From contig CM076663.1 in NCBI GenBank assembly GCA_038496675.1, positions 12,287,559 to 12,351,558 of the forward strand: 64,000 bases of DNA, given 5' to 3'. Positions 33,395 through 45,700 of this stretch are shown in pieces; the first letter of the stretch is position 1; each line of letters opens with the position of its first letter. The notes below the pieces were generated by a model. That model ran no database searches. It was not told the DNA's origin and saw nothing but the letters and a program-made list of their open reading frames with translations. A program made the translations under genes and the position numbers. The stretch comes from Rachycentron canadum. Lineage: Eukaryota; Chordata; Actinopteri; Carangiformes; Rachycentridae.

Positions 33395-36300
33395 ATGGCC
33401 AGTGACCCCGCGGCAGCCTTTACCTGCCACCCTAATGGACAAGACACGTCGGATCGCTCGTGTCACCATCAGCCCGAGTCAGAGTCCGACATGTCCGCGA
33501 CTGTGAAAAGCTTGGCACGGCTGTGCAGCAGGGACGAAGAGGAGCGGGCAGCGGCTCTGGAGGAGTTGAGCCACGGGGTGCTGAAGTGTCTAGTACGGGA
33601 CCGGTCCGATTCAGCTCGGTTGAGTAAACAAACGCTCCTGCATCTGCTTCGTCTGTCCCGCTCGTGTCCGCTGCAGGAAGTGCGGGGAAGGGCAACAGAG
33701 CTGCTGCGGACCGCACAGGTACTGATGGGACACTAGTTACTAGTCTTCACTGCTCCACAGTCTTTGCAGACCCACTGGGACACAGAGGGTCGTGGGAGAT
33801 GGGGCAGAAGTGGGGCTGATCTTGTTGACAACACTGAATGGTGATGATAGGCAGCAGTTTGCCACATCGTTTTTGCGACCATGACTTTTGCTTTTGTTTT
33901 TTGTTTTTTTGGGATAAATTAGGTGATTAATGAATTAATTAACTAATAAGCGCGATAAACCTGCAGCTGATCAGCCACCGTTATCAGTCAATTACCCTTT
34001 TTCCGTCAGATTACGGGTTATTACATCAGACGTTGAACTGGAGGAGGTGATGCAAGACCAAGCCGCGGTGTGCACAAACAAGCAGGCCGGACACGCCCCC
34101 TCCCTGTGCCCTGAAAAACACCGGACACACCCCCACTGAAGCTTCTAGAAATAAAAATAGAAAGTCAAACTGCTTTTGGACGCATATCCATTTTATCAGT
34201 CTTGTCTGCTCGAAGTAACAAGCGCCCGCTTTTCTTCCGCTGATGTCGGTGAGTTTAAGGCATAGTTTGAATTTTAAAATGATGCGTGACTTCATGAGCT
34301 GCGGGCGATGAAACAGGTCTCCAGTTTCAGTACAGCTGTCATGGTAGGCCTGGTCAAGTTCAAGGGGATTGAAGCTGTCTGCAGATATTTATTTAATATT
34401 CTACATGAAATATTACAGAGCTAATAAATCTTCTCATGAAGTGTTGTCACTCGCAGTCTAATCTTTTAGTTACATTGTCTGCATGTAACATGGAATTGAG
34501 TCATTAACAACAAACTCAAATTTAATACATTTAGTCAGTGAAGCTGAAACATTTGTTTTTTCTTTGTTTGTTTCTTAAGTGGTACCAAAGTTAGGTTTTG
34601 GACTGTTAATTAGCCAATAGAAGCGATCTAATGACATAAGCCTGAATGTTGCTGTATAACTAATGTTCCTTGTCCTCCCTCTTACTACCAGGAACAAGGA
34701 GTTGCTGTGCCTCGGGCTTTGGCCTCAGGTCCAAGTGCCTTTATTTCTGCAAAACAGGTACTTATGACTTCATATGGTAGGTTTTACACTATATTTACGC
34801 ATGAACTGTCAAACGTTACGTCCCAATGAAAACGTGTCAGTATGCTTATTTCTAAATTAAAAAACATAATCCATAATGGATCAGACTATTTTTTTATTTT
34901 TGTTAGGAAAATCTTCCTTTATTCATGTACCACATGTTATAAGATATGATATTAAACAATTGAAGAAGTGTGAGTAATTATTCTGCTGCAATACTGCAGT
35001 GACTTTTGCTTCATGTCATTAAGAGATGCAATAATAGACATGTGTTGCCAAAGCTGAAGACTGAAAATGCTAATTTCATACAGGACTCACTCCAGGTTTT
35101 CCACAGGCAAAAGTGGAAAGTTGTATCAGCCCACAAAAATTTTGACCTCATAGGGCTGCTTCTTTCTGTCCATCAGAGAATTAATTGTGCCCTCAACCAT
35201 AGTAAAAATATAAGGTGGGATTAGTTGGTAGGGTTTCAGTTGTCTTTCTTTTCCTTTTCAGATGCTGAAAGAAGAGCCGGACCAGGACATCCTGATCGAA
35301 TCCTTTCTTTCACTGGGCCGTGTAGACCACGTCACCATGGTGATGGCCCTGCACCCTGCATACCTCAGTTGCTTCTTGAAGACGCAGCATGCTTTGTTAG
35401 AACTGGATGGCCCCTTGCCCCGACACTGGAGACATTACATTGCTGTTATGGTAAGAAAACCCTCAACATATGGTCCTTAACCAGTGACACTTTTCACAAC
35501 TTTCAGATCCATCTCTTGGACCTTTCGGGCAGTCTGAACAATAAAAATCCTAAATTTTATCTTAAACACAATAAAAATATTTTTTTCCCAGCAATATATT
35601 TAATGTTTTTTTTTTGTGTTGGCAGCAGAACTGTAAACATTCCCAATCAAATTCCTAACTTTATGTGAGTAATTTTATGAAGTAGTCACCATGTTTTTCC
35701 ATTGTGTTTATTTGCATCTGCATGTATTCTTTTAGTGTCAAGTGAGGCTGAAATAATAACAGCTGTAACCACTCTGAAGCCTGTTTATGGACAGTGACAG
35801 ATACAGTGACTCTATCCCTTCCAAGCATAGGCAAAATATTACAGGGCTATTAGTTAGGATATTCATGATAATGGCTCCCCAGCTATTTTCTGTTTTTGTG
35901 ACAGTGTCAACAATGCCAAAGTGTTTTTATGGGTTTTTTCTTTTCATACACACATTTAATAATTTCGGTTTTATGGTGGTACTTTTGTTCTTGCCTCCAT
36001 TGGTCATTGGACAAAACCACAATATTGCAGCTATAGTTTCAGAGTTTCAGCTCTAATGCTGTTTTCCTTGCGGCCTACTGCTTTTACAGTTCCAGTCAGT
36101 TCAGTTTTAGTCACCAATAAAAAAAGAATACATTTAGATGGGTCACAGGCTGAAGTGGCCCTCTGAGTGAAGTGATATCACCGCACCTTTGCTTTTCTAC
36201 ATTTTCAAGACCCTTTCACTGTGCCATAGCTGGATGCGCACAACTGCAGTTTATAAAATTTGTGAATTAAGCGGTGCCCCAGTCACAGTAGCAAGTATTG

Positions 36301-39300
36301 ACAGTAATGACTATTGTCAGCACAATATGAAGGGCTTATTCTAACAACATTTCAGGTGATTATAGACCAATGTAAACCTAGTAATGAAAATTATATTTCA
36401 TTTAAATTAATAGATCTCCCTAAATCCTACACACCAGACCTTTGATTAAAATTAGTAGCTTTATTTGTTCTACCTTTGAAAAGATCCCATGACAAAAAAG
36501 TGCACCTGTTAAATCTACAAAGGATACACAGTGTAGACAGTTAATGCTTCAAGTCATATTACATTATTGATCATGCATACATCATCATGACACTGGACTA
36601 GTGTAATAGGTCACTGTCTGACTGTTAGTTTTTCTAAAGAAGTGTCAGATTTGAGATACAGGTTTACTCCTACATATCAAAGGATTTCAAAGTTGTGCTC
36701 TACATGCCTAGAAAATATATTCTTTAATGTCAAGTTTGTCTCCAGGTTTAATTTTCTTCTAAAGAAAATTGACCTTTTTCTCAGCAAATTGTCTGGTTTG
36801 TGGGAAAGAGATTACTAAACACAAAGATCACTATAGTTGTTAAAGTTGATTAATAAACAAAAACAAATTTTGAAAATGAGGGGATGAAAAATCTTACAGA
36901 AAGAATTATAGAGTTATCCAGCTACTGGATCATAGTGAGTCACTAACAGATCTGCCTAAGACTGTGGTCCTCCCACAAACGTTTTATAACTCTCATTGCT
37001 TGTGTATACATCACATTATCTGTTCTTTCACATTAGAAATGCTAGTCATTAGGCTCATGATGAAAAAGTTCAGTTGTGTTGATTCATGTTTATGAGCACA
37101 GAGAGTTTGTCTGCATTATATTGTTTTTCTACACAGATTAGTATCAAGCTTTGGATCATTGATCAAGCTGATGTGTTAACTTGGAGTTTACTGATGTGTC
37201 ACAGGCTGCAGCTCGACACCACTGCCCATACCTGGTGCAGCAGCACAGTGCAGGCTTCCTGGAGGCTGGAGGAGAGGAGAGCTGGCTGAGCAGCCTGGAG
37301 CAAGCTCCCACTAAACTCCGCAGCCTGCAAACACTCAACAAACTGCTGGCACACAGACCCTGGCTCATTACACAGCAGCACATCCAGGTCAGATACAACA
37401 CCAATTTGCCCACTCACCCCCTGTGTTTCCATTCCCGGCTCTCTTTTTGCTCATACTCGCATCATATACTGGAAAAGTGATGTGGTTTAATACATTTCTC
37501 ACTTGGGCTACACCCAAAAATGAATTTCTTGCTGACTCACTCACCACACAAAATAGACACTTAATACTCTATAGCGACTAAAAAAATGTTAATTATCATA
37601 ATTTTGTGTCATCAGTGACAGGCATAGTTCTATATCTGTAAAATCAACATAAATCATCATCATAAACTTTGTTCATTCTGTTGTGAGGCCAAAATACAGT
37701 GCACAAGATTGGTCACATTCCTCACAGAATTTAAGGCAGTCCCTCTAATAGTTGGTGAGATATTTCATCATTTACTCCTCTGTTCTGCAGGAGTTGGTGT
37801 GTCCTGGCGCAGAGCCTCGCTGGTCACTGGCTGAACTTATACACGCCGTGGTCCTGATGGCACACGCTCACTCACTCTGCTCTTTTGTGTGGGGCTGTGG
37901 CTTAAATCCTGAACCTGATCACATTGGAGGTTACACCTTCCATCCTCCTTCACCGAGTCACCTTCCTCGTAGCCCCCACAGTCCTGCTCATGAGGACGGC
38001 AGGCAAGAGGTGAGCCAAACAGTAATTTTTCACCATGTCTGACAAGACTAAAATGTCAACAGGACAAGGACAAAGAAATATTTAGTTCATTCCATTGTTT
38101 TGCCAGTCATGCTGGTTTAGTAACAATAAAGGACATGGCTCACTTCCCATTTTCAATTTTCCGTTTAAAAAAAAAAAAAACAAAAACTAAGCACTAAGTA
38201 AGTTCCTCAAGCTTTTTACTCATCTTCTCCAGTTGGTTGATGGAGCAATGGAGGTGGAGGTGTTGATGAAGAGGATGGTGGAGCTGCAGCAGCAGGAGGA
38301 GTGCACACAGGAGGAGATGGTCACTCGCTTCGAGAGAGAGAGGAGCGAGAGCATACCAACGGGTACAAACATGGGCGTATCACTCTGTCATTCTCCATGG
38401 TGACATTTGTTCACTCACTTCTTCCTGTTTGTTGTTTGTTAAGCTGTGGTGCGGGGAGCGCCACCTGACCAGGTGCTTCACCTGGTGGAGGATCCAGGGT
38501 TCAGATATGAGGACTTTGCACCTAGAGGAGAGCAGGCACCACCCACCATGAGAGCACAGGTAATTTTTTTTGGTGTTCAGTTACTTCTAAGATGGTTGGT
38601 TGAGAGTTAAATATTTAATCATCAGTAGTGAAAATAGCTTGGCCTCGTTCCTTAATGAATGTCTTCAATGATCAAACATTCACTGATTTCAGCTTCTCAA
38701 ATGTGATGATTTGCTACTTTTCTGTCTTTACGTTTGTAAATTCTATCTTATTGGGGTTTGAGATAGACTATTTTTAAATTATTTTAGGACACTTGGTTAA
38801 ATGATTGTAAAAATAAACATAAATTGATATTGGAAATAAGTTGCAGCCCTTGTGCAGTACCTGGTAATTGTATGTGATTAATTTTATAAGCCTGTGTTTG
38901 TTGATGTTGGTGTCTGCTGTGTGCAGGACTATTCATGGGAGGACCATGGCTTTTCTCTGGTCAACAGACTACTGCCAGACATGGGCCAGCTCCTGGATGA
39001 GAAATTCCAGGTACAAACAAATCTAATGTAACTGAATTACACTAATTCACAACTATAAGTTTATAAATACTAAACTGATGTGTGGATAATATGACAGGAT
39101 TGTTAGCTCCAGTTAAAATGAGTGATACACAATAGAAACAAACTGAGACCAAGAGTGGGAAGCCTAATTGTTTGTTATGAAAACTGCTTATTGTCAAGAA
39201 AACAAGTGGCTGGTGATTCCATGTTAGCACTTTATTAGGGACACTATGCTTATTCTGGGTTTGGCCTCCCTTTGCTCTCAAAATGGCCTAAGCTTTTCAT

Positions 39301-41445
39301 AGCATGGACCGCACAATATATTGAAAGATTCCCAGTCTGACATCAATTTCCAGAAAGAGAAAGAGAAAAGGGCAGGCACAGCAAAAAATAACAACAGCAC
39401 ATGGCATAGCAGCTGGTACTGGTGCAGCAACAGGTTTGCTATGATTTTTGGAAAAACAAAAAAGGCATTGGTGTTTGGAGATATTTGGTATTTAATGCGG
39501 ATCATTGGGGACAAGCTATGGACAACCAAAAGCCAGTGAGCAAATGATGCCACAGAGCATTTTGATGTGAGCTGGTTGCTCACAACAATACTAAGTCGTT
39601 ACTGTTTACTCTGACAAAACAAAATGCTGACTTTTTAAATAATATAATAATTTTCACACCATGGGTCTGTCATATTGTTAGTTAATTTAAAACTACAGCT
39701 ACCACACTGACTATATGGAGATGTGGTCTCAATTGTGGAATTTCACTGGTATTGGACTGCCTTATTTCTGGTATCCTGCAGATTTGTCAGCTGCACATTC
39801 ATGCTGCCAATCTTTTGCTGTATCACATCTCAAAGATGTTCTTTTGGATTCAGATCTCTCTTTGAACTCATGTCATGTTCACGAAACCAGTTGTAGAAGC
39901 CTTTTGCTTCGTGACATGGTGCATTATCATGTTGGAAGTAGCCATTAGAAGATGGTAAACTGTGGTCAGGAGCTCCACCACCAGCCTGGGCTGTTGACAC
40001 AAGACAGATTCATGTTGTTGACGCCAAATTTTGACCCTACCATCTGCAAAAATCTTGATTCATTAGACCCGGCTAAGTTTTTCCAGTCAAAAGTCTGTTT
40101 TGGTGAGAGTGTGCCCACTGCAGCTTCAGCTTGCTATTCTTGGCTGACAGAAATAGAATCCATCATGGTTTTCCGCTGTTAAAGGCTCATGGTTTGACGT
40201 GTAGTGAATTCTGAGATGCTTTTCCGCTCATCACAGTTGTAAAGAGTAGTTATCTGAGTTACTGTAGCCTTTCTGTCAGCTTCAACCTGTCTGACCATTT
40301 TTCTCCAACCTCTTTATGTGTGGAAATCCCCATAGGTCAGCAGCTGCAGAAATACTCAAACCGGCCTGCCTGACCCATCAACCATGCCATATTCAGTCAG
40401 AGATGAGATCACATTTTTCCTCATTATGATTTTTGATGTGAACATTAACTGAAGCTGCTAACCCGTGTCTGCATGAGTTTATACATTTCACTGCTGTCAC
40501 ATGACTGGCTAATTGGATAGTTACATAAATAAGCAGGTGTGCAGGTTTTCCTAATAAAATTCTTTATCAGTAATTCAGTAGTCCAAAACTGGGGTGACAG
40601 AAAAAAAAAGTAAATTATGCAACAGAAGTATATTTTTCCTTAATCTTTGCTTTAACTCAAGCCTTTACAAATACACAAATCAAATAACCACTCATTGCAG
40701 AATTTAAATTTCTTTACTAATGATGAACAGATAGATTCACTACATTAAAATGTGATGATGTTTTCATATTACAGGTGGTGAGCAACTTGACATATCACAG
40801 GATGGCCATGCATGAAGGTGTGGACACTCATACTCTGAGAAAAGCTCTGTGGAACTACATCCACTGCCTCTACGGGATACGGTCAGTGTAACGCACTGTA
40901 AACCATCATGTGTGCAATAAAAAAAAAAAAAGTCTCTGCTGTGTCAGTTACTTCAGTTACTCTATATATACAGATATGATGATTACGACTATGGCAGCGT
41001 GAACGTGTTGTTGGAGCGTTCTCTGAAGATGTTTGTTAAAACCATGGCCTGTCACCCTGAGCAGACCACAGCACGCATTTACCATACCTTCTGGAGGCAC
41101 TTCAGACACTCTGAAAAGGTATGAATGAGTTTAAATATGCACCTGACCCAGCCTCTTAAGTCACAATGAATGAATCATTTGACATTTTAACATGTCGTCT
41201 ATCCTTGGTACCTTTTTCAATAGAGAATGAATCATTTGACATTTCAGCGTATACTCTTCTCCTGTTCTTTTTAAATGTCATTAGAGAAGGAAGACTTACA
41301 GGACTTTAAAGTGTGTCGACTAATGACCTGAAGGTAATGACATGTATTTTCTTCTCAGGTTCACGCAAACCTTATAGTGATGGAAGCCCGGCTACAGGCA
41401 GCCCTTCTTTACACCTTACGAGCCATCACACGCTACATGAGATGA
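33395..41445 (+). CDS. sesn2: Sestrin (sestrin-2 by synteny), 11 exons
   Basis: Exons: 33395-33718, 34692-34757, 35262-35450, 37205-37387, 37791-38009, 38233-38362, 38444-38559, 38927-39010, 40775-40881, 40974-41118, 41359-41445. Total 1650 nt, 549 aa, all phases consistent. Sestrins are cytosolic stress proteins that bind GATOR2 to restrain mTORC1 and, in SESN2, sense leucine. The SesnA redox site is intact (Cys200, Tyr202, His207 in AARHHCPYLVQQH, equal to human SESN2 C125/Y127/H132). The GATOR2-binding acidic pair (YDDYDYG, 475-476) and leucine-pocket Arg459, Trp513 and Glu520 (human R390, W444, E451) are present. Human T377, however, corresponds to Arg446 (LTYHR). The N-terminus (LCSRDEEERAAALEEL, LSRSCPLQEVRGRA) resembles SESN1, whereas RGEQAPPTMRAQDY is SESN2-like. 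The paralog call therefore rests on its neighbours MATN1 and FGR (human 1p35). Family certain, paralog likely. Confidence 0.93.
33719..34691 (+). other. sesn2: Sestrin intron 1 with candidate internal promoter
   Basis: Contains GC-box/KLF-like motifs (cacgccccctcc near 34093, cacacccccac near 34126) and a possible mini first exon ending ATGTCG|gtgagt (34243-34248). See the separate entry. The rest is AT-rich. Confidence 0.6.
34198..34248 (+). promoter_or_regulatory. sesn2: Candidate alternative first exon with p53-like site
   Basis: AGTCTTGTCT (34198-34207) and TAACAAGCGC (34216-34225), 8 bases apart, match the p53 half-site RRRCWWGYYY at 9/10 and 8/10 positions. Just downstream, ATGTCG (34243-34248) is followed by a strong donor gtgagt. 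Spliced in phase 0 to exon 2 it would start a shorter protein MSEQGVAVPRAL. SESN1 is known to make p53-induced short isoforms from an internal promoter, so the arrangement is suggestive. Inference only. Confidence 0.35.
35451..37204 (+). other. sesn2: Sestrin intron 3
   Basis: 1.75 kb AT-rich intron. A stretch around 36340-36480 (atctccctaaatcctacacaccagacctt) resembles a common fish repeat. No exon seen. Confidence 0.75.
38640..38860. repeat. Fish interspersed repeat in sestrin intron 7
   Basis: Phrases cagcttctcaaatgtgatga tttgct and ggggtttgagatagactatt are typical of a dispersed percomorph repeat also hinted at in 32400-32640 and 25050-25260. Boundaries approximate. Confidence 0.55.
39011..40774 (+). 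other. sesn2: Sestrin intron 8 hosting a decayed transposon
   Basis: Most of this intron is filled by the element at 39229-40562; the flanks are AT-rich. Confidence 0.8.
39229..40562. mobile_element. Decayed DNA-transposon-like element (~1.33 kb)
   Basis: The left end cactttattagggacac is inversely related to the right end gtgtgcaggttttcctaata aaatt. Internal phrases such as gttgacgccaaattttgacc ctaccatctgc, cagctgcagaaatactcaaa and accatgccatattcagtca match a well-known, very common teleost repeat that ends in cctaataaagt. Short open frames inside (for example 39715-39948) are not conserved proteins. Family not asserted. Confidence 0.65.
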
Positions 41446-42480
41446 AGCAGGCACTCACACCTTTTTGCAGATGCTGAGCCAGCTGTGATAAACCACAGCC
41501 TACTGCAATACACACTATCAACAAGATATTTTGCACACACCAGATTTAATGCTTGTATATGCATATACTCAGTGTTAATATTTTCATGTTGCTTTACGAC
41601 TGGGATGTCTGATATTTAAAATTTCTTATTTTGCACTGAAATGTAAGTTTTGTTTCCAATGTGAGCCTCAGGTGGAGCATGTTTCTATCACACATAGACA
41701 TTTATACACCCTGTATGCCAAGTGTGCAGGTGGGATTAGATCCAGTATAACTAAATCATCATGACTCAGGTGTTTCTTTTACAGAACACACCTGTTCCAA
41801 CCATTATCTGCCAACAACTTTACAGCATACAATGACTACTTATGCCTCAGTCCTCTCTTTCTGCTGCAGGTGGAGGCTGAAATAAAACAAGACAAAATAA
41901 CTGTTATTTTTATATACAATAAAAATCTTTATCTAAATTAAACAAAATGTTGTCAGTTTGTTTGAGGCTATTCTACAATTCAAGGTTGGTAGTGTTTAAC
42001 CCCTCAGTGTGGGAAATGAGCTTCTGCTGTTGCATTGATTTGATCGTTAATGTAAGAGATTATTCATATTTCTACATGTCAATAACAAACCAAACATAAC
42101 ACACCAAAATTACTGGATATAGCTGCGTTACATTGACACACCACAAGGTGGAGACAAAGGTTACACATATAATCTCAGTCTAGTTCTTGAAGTCAGCTCA
42201 CTCTTCAAGATGAATTGAAACAGTGACAATGACTTCTTTACTCTTCAGAGTAACAGTAGCACGGGATAAAACGTGTTGTAAGTCTCACCCTACTAGGCTG
42301 TTTTTGAATCCGGACTGATGAAAGGCTGAGTAAGGCGCTTTCTGGAGGATGTGAAAAGTTCTTCTCCTTGACAGACTAACACTTCTTGAATGAGACATCC
42401 TGCAAAAACGAAAGTGGTTGAGTTCTGTGTCCAAAAAAATAAGTACTCTATTCATATTTGTGTTGAAGTGTCCCTTTTGC
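41446..42480 (+). other. sesn2: Sestrin 3'UTR and short gap to fgr
   Basis: 3'UTR of about 500 bases with AATAAA at 41881 and 41918, then about 0.5 kb of intergenic DNA up to the CpG-rich start of fgr. The two genes are tightly spaced head to tail. Confidence 0.65.
41918..41923 (+). terminator. sesn2: Candidate poly(A) signal of the sestrin gene
   Basis: AATAAA, with another at 41881-41886; followed within 40 bases by a TTGTCAGTTTGTTTG-type GT-rich element. Confidence 0.65.
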
Positions 42481-42724
42481 AGCTGCCCGCTGCGCGCGCG
42501 TTTGTTCGTCTGGGGTGGACTCATCGCGCACGTGAGGTCTGTTCCTCAAGCCTTCCGGACGAGGCGCGCGCTCACCGGTTTCTTTTCTTTCTTTTTTTTC
42601 ACTTGCCCAGCTCGACAGTAGCGCGCGGCTTTTCTCAGTGCGTCCCGCGAGCCTCTGACCACCGCCGACATCCACCTCCGTCCCTGTGCGTCTGACTCCA
42701 GGATAACGACGACTGCTGTGTTGG
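42480..42724 (+). promoter_or_regulatory. fgr: fgr promoter and untranslated exon 1
   Basis: CpG-rich segment (repeated gcgcgc) ending at a donor TTGG|gtacgt (42725), read as a non-coding first exon. The exact start is not determinable. An ETS/PU.1-type GAGGAAGT lies just inside the intron (42912-42919), interesting because mammalian FGR is myeloid. Confidence 0.5.
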
Positions 42725-45700
42725 GTACGTCCACTTGTGTTTATTATATTCTCTCAATGAAATGTTAATTGTGGCACTAACTAGAACATGATAGGTTTGT
42801 TGTTCTAAAGGCGCTTATGATACACTAACAGCTGTGAGACTCTCACTTCAAGCACTCTGGCCTACATTAAGAAAGTGAAAATGTTTATTTTGACACCATT
42901 CTCTATTGGCGGAGGAAGTTGTCCATGGCTCAAATCTCTGTAAAAGGTTACCTTTGGTAGATATGAAAACACTGAAAACACCAAACAAACCAACGGTAGT
43001 AGTTTCAGCAGCTCACCACCACCTCAGTCCCCTCTGTCCATTTAAAAAAAAATAAAAATAAAATAGTCAGAATTCAGTTGAAGTCAGTGTTGTGTGACAA
43101 TTGAGTAACTCTGGAGTTGCTTGCTGTTAGATAAAAGGAAGTTTGGGTCATTGCATATGTGTTTATCAAGTGCAGCCACCTACTTCCACTGTTCTGCTTA
43201 ACAGATACCACAGAGAGATATTTAGAAATCTGTAACTGCAAATACTGCTATATTGAAGGAGTGGAATTTACCTGCAACGTTAGAATTAGTCCTTTTCTGT
43301 GTTATCTCATCCTATGAAAGGCCTGTTGATTTTAGACTATGTTTATCAGTTAAAGTAGAACATGTTGCCTTAAACTAAATAACATAAATAAATAAAAAGG
43401 TCAAAGTGTCAAACAGTAACAAGCTAAAACTAAACTAAAACATGCTGTTTTAGTCTTGGATCAAAAGTATGTTTATTCGTACTCCCCATCTGCCGATTTA
43501 TTGATAGTTCTCAGAAGTGTCTTAAAGCCTTAACGGCTTCTGTCTGTCAAATTACATACTTTTTTAAAAATCAGAAACAACATATATTCCTTTAGTAAGT
43601 CACTGATTTATTTGGCAGATGCTTACAGGAAACCACCTTGAGGAAAAGGCAGGGCTGCATGTTTCCTTAACATGTCCATTTATCTGGGTTGTTACTGTGG
43701 CCTTAACATGGTCTGACTGGTGCAGGTGGCTATTCCCTGATAGTGATAGGCTAGGTGAGGGTTGTATAATCTCTGGGTCATGAAAGCATTGTCGTGGAAT
43801 TTTGAAGGTTGTATAGGGAAAAGCGCAATTTGAGTATCCAAGGCCATACTTCATCACTTCCTGTTTCTTTACGAGGTCAGTTCCTGTCTTTAGCCTTGGG
43901 GTTAGGCAGGAAGGAAGGAGGCGTGGGTATATTTCTTAGCTGGGGTTAGAAATGGACTTTACATTCTTTACAAAGCTCTCGCAGTACTATCTAACATTAT
44001 CATCCTCAGACACAAGTGGGTGTGGCGTGTCAACTCACTTTGTTATGCAGATGAGGCTATCGCAAGCATGACCGGAGAAGTCTTCTTCATTTTGGCCCCA
44101 TAGCTATAGGCCCTTATGCTAAGATCCGACTGCTTAATCTCAGACTTCTTGTAAATGTTCATGTGTTCATGTATGCTTTCCAACAAGCCACCTCTGTCCA
44201 CTGTATCAAAGGGAAGTGATGACTTCATGTGGAAACAGGATGTCCCATTGACAGAGACACCTTACTTTTCCATTGCCCTCCCCCACCCCCCACCTCCACC
44301 CCCCACCCCCACCAGTGCTGTCTCCCTCTCCTTTCTGTTAGTGTGTGTGTAGCATAACTCTATGAGTGTGTGAGGGTTCGGTGACAGCTTGCTTCCCATT
44401 GTCCTATCATTCCTTCCCCATTCACACGCTGCATCCTGTTGGGCTTCCTGCTAATAAGGGACAGAGGCAGAGAGAAAGGGAGGTAAGAGAAGAGCTGGAG
44501 AAACATGAAAAAGGGAGCAGGAGGAGGATTGTAGAAAGTCTGAGCTGAGCACAGAAGTGCTGTAAAAGTACTAAAACTCTACAGATCTGAGCTGCTGTGT
44601 GTGTTGCCCTGTGTTCCCATGTGAGCTCCCCGCTGGGAGCAGCTTATCTGCAGTCCACCGTGCAGGAAAGGGTGTGTCATTTGGATTTGGATGTTTGCGA
44701 GTGTGACGATGGAGGGTGATGCTATTGTGATTTCATATGAGTGCATTGAATGCATGCTAAAGCCTTGTAAGTCAGAACTTATCTGCTTGCCTTTATTGTT
44801 CAGAAAGTATAATTATACAGCTAATTACTTTTCTACAGTAGTGGAAAGTACAAGTATATTCAATACCCAAAGAATGTACTTGGTACTTGTAATTTTCTTG
44901 AGATTATTTTATTTTATGTTAATTTATACAACTACTACTAGTATACTACTTCACAACTATATTTATTAGTTTCTTTTCAAATTAAGATTTTACATAAGAA
45001 ACAAAATTATGTCTAGTTATTGATTAATGAAGTATGGGCAAAATGTGCTGCACATTTACAAAACCACAACATTACAGTGTTGATTATATGTAAATACATG
45101 AATGATAATGATTTAATAATGTAATAATATGGCCATTTTGCACATTTAGTACTTTTACTTAGGGCATTTTGTTGATAATGCTTCTTACTCACATTTAAGT
45201 CAAACGTAAGACTCTTAATGGAGACTTTTTAGAGACAGTCTATGAATTATGAAATATTCTGTTGTTTTCTTATCACAAACCATTACTACACTTACCACAC
45301 ACACCAGTGGAAGCAGCTTCTGTTTTACAAAGTATTATTATGTTTTCTACGTATTTGCCAGCCACTAAAAAAGGAGCAAGGAACGAGTCAGTGAAGTGAA
45401 GTTCATGTTTGAACCTGACGAACAGAAGAAACACAATTTTGTCTGTGAAAGTAGCAAAAAAGTTTGTTTGTGGCAAAAACCGTTAGGAAACTGAAGCTTT
45501 TATGACAGTTTTATCATTGAGAAATAATGCTTTCTTGTTGTAACGCCATTGCAACTAGCAGCGGTCTTATATGCAAAGTGAATGGCAGTGTGTCTGACTG
45601 AAGAGGCTTTTTAATGTCCATCCTAATTCTTAAATTTTACACTTACATATTTTGACTACGAGAAATTTTCCTCTTCAGCCGAAGTCTTCCAAAATCAAGC

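Noticed and set aside
39715..40182. Two open frames (77 and 76 codons) in sestrin intron 8
   Set aside because: Lie within the decayed repeat at 39229-40562 and show no transposase-like motif.
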